Shown here: positions 57,293 through 64,000 of the stretch, in pieces
Numbering within the stretch: position 1 is the stretch's first letter
How the letters are laid out: every line of letters begins with the position of its first letter
DNA from: Flexifilum sp963727545
GTDB taxonomy: Bacteria > Chloroflexota > Anaerolineae > Aggregatilineales > Phototrophicaceae
Length of the DNA: 64,000 nt
Reading direction: 5' to 3'
Assembly: GCA_963727545.1 (NCBI GenBank)
Contig: CAVSGS010000012.1
Location: 372,001-436,000, forward strand
Made by a program: the position numbers and the translations under genes
Notes under the pieces: generated by a model
Told to the model about the DNA's origin: nothing
Databases searched by the model: none
Seen by the model: only the letters and a program-made list of their open reading frames with translations

Positions 57293-57688
57293 ATGTCGCG
57301 TAGGTTTACGATTGACCCGACGAAACCTTTCTTCATCTTTGACACCGCGGGCGAATGGCACGCGACCGTGCTCGGTTGGTACATTTTCGACCTGCGCGGC
57401 GATTACATTGGTTTTGTCCGTAACGAGGGCTACGACGTCTACACGACGTCCGGCGAATGGATCGGCAATCTGTACAAAGACGGGCGCATCATCCGTCAGC
57501 GCAGCGCGGATCGCCCGCCGCTGCTCAAGCACGTGCCGCCGAAACCGCCGAAGCCGCAGCTGCCCCCGCGAGCACCGCTCGCGCCGATCCCCGGCGATCT
57601 CGGCTACAGTAAGCTTGACGTGCTCGACTGGGACCCGGAAGTCTTCAAGCGCATCTCCGACCTGATCCCCGACGCGGGAGAGGAATAA
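57293..57688 (+). CDS. Conserved hypothetical protein, N-terminal beta repeats and Pro-rich linker
   Basis: A 131-residue soluble protein. The first 65 residues look like three short beta repeats with aromatic/Gly turns: FFIFDTAGEWHATVLGWYIF, DLRGDYIGFVRNEGYDVYT and TSGEWIGNLYKDGRIIRQR. A Pro/Lys linker (HVPPKPPKPQLPPRAPLAP) leads to a short C-terminal helix (LDWDPEVFKRISDLIPDAG). I do not recognise a named family. It is four bases upstream of the thioesterase gene, so the two are co-expressed. Confidence 0.75.
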   Translation: MSRRFTIDPTKPFFIFDTAGEWHATVLGWYIFDLRGDYIGFVRNEGYDVYTTSGEWIGNLYKDGRIIRQRSADRPPLLKHVPPKPPKPQLPPRAPLAPIPGDLGYSKLDVLDWDPEVFKRISDLIPDAGEE

Positions 57689-57691
57689 GCC

Positions 57692-58171
57692 GTGCGCGAA
57701 CAAAAGCGCATCGCCGATTCGCGCTTCACGCTCAGCGCGTTGATGGGTCCGCAGGACGCGAACTCGCACGGCAACGTACATGGCGGCGTGATCATGAAGA
57801 TGGTCGACGAAGCCGGTGCGTTGGTCGCCATGCGCCACGCCGGAAATCTGGTCGTGACCGTCGCCATCGACTCGATGACCTTCATGGAGCCGATTCGGAT
57901 CGGGCATCTGGTCATGTGCAACGCCGAGCTAACCTACGTCGGGCGGACATCGCTCGAAGTGCGCGTCGAGGTCGTCATGGAAAACCCGCTCCGGGGCGAA
58001 CCCAAAACGACCAACACCGCCTACGTCGTCTACGTCGCCCTCGATGCCGACGGAAAACCGACTGAAGTCCCCGAATTGATCTACGAAACGCCGGAGGAGC
58101 TTCAGCGAGCAGAACAGGCGCGGCAGCGACAGGCTTACCGCAAAGAGCAGCGCGATCTGGAAAAAGCGTGA
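57692..58171 (+). CDS. Acyl-CoA thioesterase (hotdog fold)
   Basis: A 159-residue hotdog-fold thioesterase like YciA/BACH-type enzymes, which cleave acyl-CoA. The active-site strip is ANSHGNVHGGVIMKMVDEAG with the catalytic Asp in MVDEA; later pieces are VVTVAIDSMTFMEPIRIGHL and VGRTSLEVRVEVVME. The C-terminal tail is charged (RQRQAYRKEQRDLEKA). The start is GTG at 57692 and the stop overlaps the next gene (GTGA). Confidence 0.9.
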   Translation: MREQKRIADSRFTLSALMGPQDANSHGNVHGGVIMKMVDEAGALVAMRHAGNLVVTVAIDSMTFMEPIRIGHLVMCNAELTYVGRTSLEVRVEVVMENPLRGEPKTTNTAYVVYVALDADGKPTEVPELIYETPEELQRAEQARQRQAYRKEQRDLEKA

Positions 58172-59352
58172 CCACCGATCAACCGAACCCGGAACCCATC
58201 GACGCCGAACTGCCAGATATGGGCAGCTCGACGCTGCTGCGCATCCTCAACGATGCCGGAGCGCAGCGCATTCTTGCCACCCCTGCACCCGATTCCGGCT
58301 TGTCAGATGCCCCGCCCTATCCGTTCATGGCGGTTGTCGGGCAGCTAGAGATGCGGATCGCCCTGCTGCTTGCCGTGATCAACCCGGCGGTCGGCGGCGT
58401 CCTACTGATCGGTCCGCGCGGCACGGGCAAGACGACCACCGTCCGCAGCCTGACCGACATCCTGCCCGACGTCGAAGTCAGCGACTGTGAAGACGGCGCG
58501 CTGCCGCTCGATCTCGAACAGCCGAACGCTGCCGTACTGTATCCTGATTGCTACGAGAAGCTGCGCGCCGGCGAGTCGATTTCGCATTACGAGTCGGTCA
58601 AGCTAGTCGAACTGCCGCTTAACGCTCGCCTTGAGGACGTGGTCGGCGGCATCAACGAGCGGATCGCGGTCCAGCAGAACCGCGTTCGCTTGGAACGTGG
58701 CATCCTCGCCCGCGCAGACAATAATCTGCTCTACATCGATGAAGTGAATCTGCTCAACGACGAAATCGTCGATGCCATCCTCGACGCCGCGGCGCAAGGC
58801 AGCTACACCGTCCGGCGCGGGGCAATGGTCGGCACCTATCGCGCCCGTTTCGTCCTGATCGGGTCGATGAACCCGGAGGAAGGTCGCCTGCGCCCGCAGA
58901 TTTTGGATCGCTTTGGCTTGCGCGTCGGCGTGCGCGGGCTGACGGACACGGCGGATCGGTTGGAGGTTTACCGGCGCGTGCGTCAATATCGCCAGCATCC
59001 CACGGCGTTCGTGCGTCAATGGGCGCATCACACCGCCGGAACCCGCGACGAAATCATGCTCGCTCGCGAATTACTCAAGGAGACCACCCTCGCCGACGAC
59101 GCGATTGCGGTCGGTTTGGCGCTGGTGCGCGACCTCGACATCAACTCGCACCGCGCCGAATACACCATGTTTGAAGCCGCCCGCGCCTATGCCGCCGCCG
59201 ACGGGCGCGACCTAGCGACCGCTAACGATATCCGCGCCGTGGCACCGATGGCGCTGCGCCAGCGTCGCAGCGAGTTCATGGTCGAGTTCTTCGAATCCCA
59301 GCAAGCGGAAGATGAGCAGATTCGCGCGCGCATCGACGAGCTGATGAAGTGA
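58168..59352 (+). CDS. Magnesium-chelatase ChlI/BchI-type AAA+ ATPase
   Basis: A 394-residue AAA+ protein with the BchI layout: YPFMAVVGQLEMRIALLLAV, Walker A LLIGPRGTGKTTTVRSL, the BchI insertion with DVVGGINERIAVQQN, Walker B NNLLYIDEVNLLNDEIVDAI, the sensor/finger region VLIGSMNPEEGRLRPQILDR FGL and the C-terminal helical bundle with HRAEYTMFEAARAYAA. In chlorophyll synthesis BchI works with BchD and BchH to insert Mg2+ into protoporphyrin. Neither partner is in the window, nor any other pigment gene, so it may serve another metal-insertion or protein-remodelling task. About 45 N-terminal residues precede the conserved core. Confidence 0.85.
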   Translation: MTTDQPNPEPIDAELPDMGSSTLLRILNDAGAQRILATPAPDSGLSDAPPYPFMAVVGQLEMRIALLLAVINPAVGGVLLIGPRGTGKTTTVRSLTDILPDVEVSDCEDGALPLDLEQPNAAVLYPDCYEKLRAGESISHYESVKLVELPLNARLEDVVGGINERIAVQQNRVRLERGILARADNNLLYIDEVNLLNDEIVDAILDAAAQGSYTVRRGAMVGTYRARFVLIGSMNPEEGRLRPQILDRFGLRVGVRGLTDTADRLEVYRRVRQYRQHPTAFVRQWAHHTAGTRDEIMLARELLKETTLADDAIAVGLALVRDLDINSHRAEYTMFEAARAYAAADGRDLATANDIRAVAPMALRQRRSEFMVEFFESQQAEDEQIRARIDELMK

Positions 59353-59354
59353 GC

Positions 59355-59452
59355 AAGTTTTTAGTTCTTGGTTTTTAGTTTTTAGACAAAGCTGGCATAC
59401 TTTCTCGAAGTCACTAGCTAGAAACTAATCACTAAAGACTAACCACAAAGGT
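59355..59452. repeat. AT-rich imperfect inverted repeat
   Basis: The left side has repeats of TTTTTAGT/TTCTTGGT (59357-59385), and the right side (59420-59450) carries CTAGAAACTAATCACTAAAG and ACTAACCAC, the approximate reverse complement. It fills the gap between the BchI-type gene and the next gene and is strikingly unlike the GC-rich surroundings. Confidence 0.55.
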
Positions 59453-59457
59453 TTCTC

Positions 59458-60030
59458 ATGCGTTTCTACCTGCTCTTCGGCTTGATGCTGATCCTCTATT
59501 TGTTCCCATGGCTGGTGAATCCGGCTGCCAGCCTCAGCCCCAACGCCTACGATCTGGCGGAGTGGACCAGCCTGCATCCCGCTGTTCACGCCCAGACGCC
59601 GATGCTGCTGACTAGCCTGCTGCTGCGGCTGCCGCTTGCCTGCCTTGCCCTGTTGATCGCCTTCTCGACCCGGCGGGGGATCGTCCCGGCGCTGCTGGTC
59701 ATCGTGATCGCGGTGGCGCTGCTGCCGCCGCTCGAATTCATCCATGCCCTAGACGACGCCAATTATCGCCAGCAAGCGGCGATCGCATTGCTCGCGTTGG
59801 TCGGCGGCGGGATTGGCTTGAGCGGAGTCTTGCCCCGCTACCGTCACTGGATCGCGGCAGCGGTCGCACTGATCGGCGCGGCGGCGAGCTTGATCGGCTT
59901 GGCGCAGGGGTACGATCTGCTGCGTGGATTCGAAATCCCAGCTCAGATCGGATTAGGTGGCATTGCGATGGGGATTGGCTTCATTGTCACCGCCGGGGCA
60001 GCGGTCTTAAACCAAACAGGGCAGCATTGA
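59458..60030 (+). CDS. Hypothetical membrane protein
   Basis: A 190-residue protein with about five or six hydrophobic helices: LLFGLMLILYLFPWLV at the start, LLLRLPLACLALLIAF, VPALLVIVIAVALLPPLEFI, AAIALLALVGGGIGLSGV, WIAAAVALIGAAASLIGLA, and LGGIAMGIGFIVTAGAAVL. I do not recognise the family. The ATG follows a weak GGTTTCTC. A short hairpin overlaps its stop. Confidence 0.7.
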   Translation: MRFYLLFGLMLILYLFPWLVNPAASLSPNAYDLAEWTSLHPAVHAQTPMLLTSLLLRLPLACLALLIAFSTRRGIVPALLVIVIAVALLPPLEFIHALDDANYRQQAAIALLALVGGGIGLSGVLPRYRHWIAAAVALIGAAASLIGLAQGYDLLRGFEIPAQIGLGGIAMGIGFIVTAGAAVLNQTGQH

Positions 60031-60040
60031 GAGCTGCCCT
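60018..60040. terminator. Hairpin between convergent membrane-protein and acpP genes
   Basis: AGGGCAGC and GCTGCCCT flank ATTGAGA; the hairpin includes the stop codon of the membrane-protein gene. No T-run follows. Confidence 0.45.
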
Positions 60041-60081
60041 GAGCGGTTGATTAAGTGAGTTGGTCAAGCCGGTGGGATGCT

Positions 60082-60321
60082 CTAGTGGGTCATCCGCTCG
60101 TCGATATACGTGACCGCTTCGCCGACGGTCGTGATCTTCTGGGCGTCTTCGTCGCTGATCTCGCCGCCGAATTCTTCCTCGAACTTCATGATCAGTTCGA
60201 CCAAATCCAGCGAATCGGCTTCAAGGTCTTCACGGAAACGGGCAGTAGGAACCACACGCTCCGGGTCAACGCCCAAGAGTTCAACGGCTATACTACGAAC
60301 CCGATCTTCAGTTGATGCCAT
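60082..60321 (-). CDS. acpP: Acyl carrier protein
   Basis: A 79-residue acyl carrier protein for fatty acid synthesis. The phosphopantetheine serine is in EADSLDLVELIMKFEEEF (DSL motif near residue 38), and the acidic helix pattern and length are normal. The start at 60321 has GGAGGTAGACTA in front; an upstream in-frame ATG at 60426 would add untypical sequence. A TATAAT at 60364-60369 (minus strand) is a possible -10 box. Confidence 0.95.
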   Translation of the reverse strand: MASTEDRVRSIAVELLGVDPERVVPTARFREDLEADSLDLVELIMKFEEEFGGEISDEDAQKITTVGEAVTYIDERMTH

Positions 60322-60655
60322 TAGTCTACCTCCAGATAGCGCGGCAATTGGGTTAGCGCACAAATTATACTGATAATATCCTCTATCGCCAGTGTTGACC
60401 AGCCCGTGAGAGCCGGGGGCAAGCACAGCGTAAGCGGTTGATCGTCAGTTCCCCACAACTATAACCCCACATCGGCGCGATTGTTTCGCAAGGTAACTCA
60501 AACAATCGAATTTTGATCGGAGGATTGCTGACGTGAAGCCGGTTACACCGTCGGACAACGTGACATTACGAATGTGCTAGACGCTTCCAAACAAAATGAG
60601 CGTTTCCCCCGACAAGATGTTAGAATGGGCAGCATGGCAAAGAAGTCACCTATCC
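60322..60655. other. Divergent intergenic region between acpP and fni
   Basis: A 334-base spacer without a gene. It holds a minus-strand TATAAT for acpP (60364-60369) and a plus-strand TAGAAT (60621-60626) near fni; both lack convincing -35 boxes. No operator palindrome or riboswitch-like fold was recognised. Confidence 0.5.
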
Positions 60656-61705
60656 ATGAGTAAAGTCTTGACCAATCCATCGATTGAAGATCGCAAAGCT
60701 GATCATATCCGCATCAATCTCGAAAAGGACGTGCAGTTCCCGCACCTGACGACCGGGCTGGAACGCTACCGATTCATGCACCAAGCGCTGCCCGAACTCA
60801 ATCTCAGCGAGGTCGACAGCAGCGTTACCTTGTTCGGCAAAACGCTCAACGCGCCGATCGTCATTTCATCGATGACCGGCGGCACCGAGACCGCGCGGCA
60901 GCTTAACACGCGGCTCGCCGAAGCCGCACAAACGCATCGCATTGCGATGGGCTTAGGATCGCAGCGTGCGGGATTACGCAACCCGGACGTCGCCGATACC
61001 TATCGCGTGCGCACCGTCGCGCCGGACATTTTGCTATTTGGCAACCTCGGCGCAGTACAGTTGAATTACGGCTACGGTGTTGACGAATGCCGTCGCGCGG
61101 TCGAGATGATCGATGCCGACGCCCTTATTCTGCATTTCAACGTCCTGCAAGAGGCGGTACAGCCTGAAGGCGATACGAATTTCGCCGGACTGCTCCAGCG
61201 CGTCGAGGACGTTTGCAGCCAACTCGAAGTCCCGGTAATCGCCAAAGAAGTCGGTTGGGGTTTCTCCGAGCAGAATGCCCGCGACCTCGCCAACGCGGGA
61301 GTCGCTGCCATCGACGTCGCCGGTTCGGGCGGGACATCGTGGAGCGAAGTTGAATATCATCGCGCGCCGACTGCTTTTCACGCCCGCGTCGCCGCCGCCT
61401 TCGCCGATTGGGGCATCCCCACCGCCGACGCCATCCAGTACGCAACGGCTGGTGCGCCCGGTCTGCCGGTGATCGCCAGCGGCGGGCTGCGTGATGGCAT
61501 CGACATCGCCAAGAGCATCGCCCTCGGCGCGCTGGCGGGTGGCATCGCCGGACCCTTCTTGAAAGCAGCCAACAACTCGCCCGAAGCGCTCGACCAACTG
61601 ATCCGCGAACTGGTCGCCCAGCTGCAAATCGCCATGCTGTGCAGCAGCGCCCGTACCATTGCCGAATTGCAACATACGCCGCTCGTAGAAGGTGATCCAC
61701 TTTGA
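60656..61705 (+). CDS. fni: Type 2 isopentenyl-diphosphate delta-isomerase
   Basis: An FMN-dependent barrel enzyme of 349 residues that interconverts IPP and DMAPP. Family blocks are SIEDRKADHIRINLEKDVQF at the start, VISSMTGGTETARQLNTRLA, MGLGSQRAGLR, LHFNVLQEAVQPEGDTNF with the FMN/Gln region, VPVIAKEVGWGFSEQNARDL and VAGSGGTSWSEVEYHR. ATG 60656 is chosen because the family begins only a few residues before the ExRKxDH motif; in-frame ATGs at 60596 and 60617 are possible. Its stop overlaps the start of the prenyl synthase gene, and both act in isoprenoid synthesis. Confidence 0.94.
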   Translation: MSKVLTNPSIEDRKADHIRINLEKDVQFPHLTTGLERYRFMHQALPELNLSEVDSSVTLFGKTLNAPIVISSMTGGTETARQLNTRLAEAAQTHRIAMGLGSQRAGLRNPDVADTYRVRTVAPDILLFGNLGAVQLNYGYGVDECRRAVEMIDADALILHFNVLQEAVQPEGDTNFAGLLQRVEDVCSQLEVPVIAKEVGWGFSEQNARDLANAGVAAIDVAGSGGTSWSEVEYHRAPTAFHARVAAAFADWGIPTADAIQYATAGAPGLPVIASGGLRDGIDIAKSIALGALAGGIAGPFLKAANNSPEALDQLIRELVAQLQIAMLCSSARTIAELQHTPLVEGDPL

Positions 61706-62718
61706 CCCAAGAGCTTGCCAACCGCTATCTCGCCGCGATTGACGCGACCATGCGCAGCGTGATCGACAGTATTCCACTCGCCGACGCCGAAGATTTTCGC
61801 ACCATGCTGCGCTACCCGCTCGGTTGGGTGGACGAACACAACCAGCCCTACTCACACCAGACCGGCAAGCGCATCCGCCCGATTCTGCTGCTGCTCTCCG
61901 CTGAAGCGTCCGGGGGCGACTGGCACACTGCCCTACCCGCTGCCGCTGCCGTCGAACTGCTGCATAACTTCTCACTGATCCACGACGACATTCAGGACGA
62001 CAGCGATATTCGGCACGGACGACCAACGGTCTGGAAAATCTGGGGACGGGCGAATGCGATCAATGCGGGCGACGCCCTGTTCGCCTCGGCTTACCACGCC
62101 TTGAATCAGCTAGACGGCGCGATCGACGCGCGCGTTGTACTGGCAGTTTGGGCGATCTTCAACCGGACGAACCTCGAACTGACGCGCGGACAGCACCTCG
62201 ACATGCGCTTCGAAAAGCAGGCAGTCGTCAGCGTCGAAGAATACGTCTCGATGATCGGCGGCAAGTCAGCGGCGTTGGTATCCGCCTGCGCCCAAATGGG
62301 CGCGCTGATCGGCTCCGGGGACGAGGCGCTCGCGGCGCATTTCGCCGCCTTCGGGCGCGATCTCGGCATCGCCTTCCAAATCCGCGACGACATTCTTGGC
62401 ATTTGGGGTGAGCCGGAAGTCACCGGCAAATCAGCCGCGACCGACATCCTCTCACGCAAGAAATCGCTGCCGGTGCTCTACGGACTATCGCAAAGCGAAA
62501 CGTTGGTCGAACTCTATCAGCGTCCCGCCTTCGGCGCTGCCGAGGTGGACGACGCCGTGCAGCAGCTTGATGCAGTACACGCACAGGACTACGCCGTCGA
62601 GCAAGAAGCACGTTATTTCCGCAGCGCTGTCGCGTCACTCGAAGCGGCAAATTTACCGGGGAAAGCAGCCCAAGGCTTGCTCAGCCTCGCTGAAGTCTTG
62701 TTCCAGCGCAGCGTTTGA
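61702..62718 (+). CDS. Polyprenyl (geranylgeranyl-type) diphosphate synthase
   Basis: A 338-residue all-helical prenyl synthase that condenses IPP onto allylic diphosphates. The first Asp-rich motif is HDDIQDDSDIRHG, the second FQIRDDILGIWG; GKRIRPILLLLSAEA and the KS(A) helix ILSRKKSLPVLYG are also typical. Chain length is not certain: residues before the first DDxxD (LLHNFSLIH) fit short-chain C15-C20 enzymes. The start is TTG at 61702 within the fni stop. Confidence 0.9.
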   Translation: MTQELANRYLAAIDATMRSVIDSIPLADAEDFRTMLRYPLGWVDEHNQPYSHQTGKRIRPILLLLSAEASGGDWHTALPAAAAVELLHNFSLIHDDIQDDSDIRHGRPTVWKIWGRANAINAGDALFASAYHALNQLDGAIDARVVLAVWAIFNRTNLELTRGQHLDMRFEKQAVVSVEEYVSMIGGKSAALVSACAQMGALIGSGDEALAAHFAAFGRDLGIAFQIRDDILGIWGEPEVTGKSAATDILSRKKSLPVLYGLSQSETLVELYQRPAFGAAEVDDAVQQLDAVHAQDYAVEQEARYFRSAVASLEAANLPGKAAQGLLSLAEVLFQRSV

Positions 62719-62730
62719 TCATCTATTTGA

Positions 62731-63897
62731 CTATACGAATTCCCGAAAGACAATATTGCTCAGCAGCCGCCCTTGATCGGTGAGTTTCACCCGCTCATCG
62801 TCGACCGTCAGCAAGCCGTTGCCGACGAACCGCTCGATGATCGGACGATGCAGATCGACCAGATCGATGCCGAAGCGCTGGCTGAACTGGGCGCGCGGGA
62901 TCCCTTCTCGTGTCAGCCGCAGCCCCATGATCAGCGTATCGGTGATCTGCCCAGCGCGATCCATCACGACCGAGTCGGCGGTTGCGGGCGTCAGCGGATA
63001 GCTGTATTCGCCGCCGCCTTCGCTCAGAGCCTTGATATATCGCTGCGGTGAGAGTATGGTCGAATAGCGCACGCCACCGGCGAAACCGTGCGCGCCGGGA
63101 CCGACACCGACATAGTCGTCGTTGTGCCAATATTGCAGATTATGCCGACATTCGAAGCCGGGGCGCGCCCAGTTGCTGATCTCGTATTGAGCGTAGCCCG
63201 CTTCCGCCAGTAAATCGCTGGCGAGTTCGTACATATCCGCCGCCAGATCGTCGTCGGGTGCGGGCAGCCGCCCCTGCTCGACCCATGCCTTCATCGCCGT
63301 GCCGTCTTCCAAGCCGAGCGCGTAAAGCGAGACGTGTTCCGGCTTGAGCGCGAGCATCTGCCGCAGGCTCGTCTCCCACGTCTGGATCGTCTGGTGCGGA
63401 AAACCGTAGATCAAGTCGAGATTCAGGTTGTCGAAGCCACCGGCGCGCGCCGCCGAAACTGCTCGCGCGACCGCATCGTTGTCATGACGGCGCCGAAATA
63501 GCTGAAGTTCGTTCGCGTTGGCGGTCTGCATCCCAATGCTGATCCGGTTCAGCCCGATCCGCCGCAGCGCCGCCAGATAATCACGGTCGAGGTCATTAGG
63601 ATTGGCTTCCAGCGTGATCTCGGCATCGGCGCTCACGTCGAAGTTCTGCCGTAACGCCGCCAGAATCCGCGCGAACTGCTGCGGGGTCAGCAAGCTGGGC
63701 GTCCCGCCGCCGAAAAAGATCGTCCCCACCGCCTGATCGGGCGCGCTGGCAGCGACGATCTCGATTTCGCGGATCAGCGCGCCGACGAACGGCTCGATCA
63801 GCGCATCAAGGTGCGTATAGGTATTAAAAGCACAGTAGGTGCATTTCGTGGCGCAAAACGGCACGTGAAGATATACTGACAGTTGATTACACAGCAT
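62731..63897 (-). CDS. hemW: HemW-like radical SAM protein (coproporphyrinogen III oxidase-like)
   Basis: A 388-residue radical SAM protein. The cluster motif is PFCATKCTYCAF near residue 14; GTIFFGGGTPSLL, ITLEANPNDL and RISIGMQTANANELQLFRR follow, with the HemN C-terminal domain at the end (FSQRFGIDLVDLHRPIIERF). It lacks the extra N-terminal region of true HemN, so it is HemW, a heme-trafficking protein often annotated as an oxygen-independent oxidase. It is convergent with the prenyl synthase gene with only 12 bases between stops. Confidence 0.92.
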   Translation of the reverse strand: MLCNQLSVYLHVPFCATKCTYCAFNTYTHLDALIEPFVGALIREIEIVAASAPDQAVGTIFFGGGTPSLLTPQQFARILAALRQNFDVSADAEITLEANPNDLDRDYLAALRRIGLNRISIGMQTANANELQLFRRRHDNDAVARAVSAARAGGFDNLNLDLIYGFPHQTIQTWETSLRQMLALKPEHVSLYALGLEDGTAMKAWVEQGRLPAPDDDLAADMYELASDLLAEAGYAQYEISNWARPGFECRHNLQYWHNDDYVGVGPGAHGFAGGVRYSTILSPQRYIKALSEGGGEYSYPLTPATADSVVMDRAGQITDTLIMGLRLTREGIPRAQFSQRFGIDLVDLHRPIIERFVGNGLLTVDDERVKLTDQGRLLSNIVFREFV

Positions 63898-64000
63898 GTT
63901 ACGACAGACTTAAATTTCTCAGAAGCTAGATTGCGGTATTCTGGCAGGTTCAATATAATAAATCAAGTCATGGATTATCATCTGCTAATCATTTTAACGA

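Noticed and set aside
60596..60655. A 20-residue N-terminal extension of the isoprenoid isomerase
   Set aside because: The extra residues do not look like the family start, which begins just before the ExRKxDH motif, and the ATG at 60596 has no ribosome site.
58168..63897. A bacteriochlorophyll/heme gene cluster (BchI-type, fni, prenyl synthase, HemW)
   Set aside because: The genes are in different transcription units, and no bchH, bchD or other pigment gene is present.

Overview
The window looks like a stretch of chromosome from a GC-rich member of the Chloroflexota, probably Anaerolineae-like. This is an inference from gene content (type 2 isopentenyl-diphosphate isomerase, folate-dependent TrmFO, many TPR, GT4 and Wzy-type proteins, Thr/Pro-rich stalks in secreted proteins) and from dispersed GC-rich palindromes between genes; no rRNA is present to settle it. 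No prophage, CRISPR array or complete insertion sequence is visible.

Left part (1-10.9 kb): a copper-type P-type ATPase, a degraded IS630-type transposase end, then a minus-strand cluster that seems to be one operon: ThDP enzyme, enolase-superfamily dehydratase/racemase, fused FAD/Fe-S 2-hydroxy-acid dehydrogenase, and an Anabaena sensory rhodopsin transducer (ASRT) family protein without any rhodopsin. After it comes a decayed strip (C-terminal remnant of a GH13/trehalose-synthase-like enzyme, an intact PPC/DUF296 protein, a short-chain dehydrogenase remnant).

10.9-18.6 kb: a surface-glycan cluster of five glycosyltransferases plus an AsnB-type amidotransferase, bracketed by tRNA-Glu and tRNA-Arg. 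18.6-35.6 kb: housekeeping genes (STAND/TPR ATPase, smpB, S41 protease, hybrid sensor kinase, TPR membrane protein, tRNA-Leu, plsX-fabF, TPR protein, trmFO, M28 peptidase, aminotransferase, hflX, acetyltransferase). 35.7-39 kb: an amino-acid ABC transporter whose binding protein is an internal tandem duplicate. 39-43 kb: a response regulator/sensor kinase pair with a secreted beta-propeller protein.

43-57.2 kb: a second cell-surface block: a lipoprotein with 14 PKD domains (eight almost identical) ending in an SGNH-like domain, a G5/beta-propeller lipoprotein, a fusion of a glycosidase-like domain to an O-antigen ligase/polymerase domain, UDP-glucuronate decarboxylase, a second O-antigen ligase, GtrA and a GT4 enzyme. 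These probably build, export or hold an extracellular polysaccharide. 57.3-64 kb: a small conserved protein, a thioesterase, a lone BchI-type AAA+ ATPase, a membrane protein, acpP, fni, a polyprenyl diphosphate synthase and hemW.

Many genes, including the normally essential plsX, are broken by single-base indels. The density and the core nature of some victims point to consensus errors in the assembly more than real decay, so split genes are given here as whole spans with the shift position.
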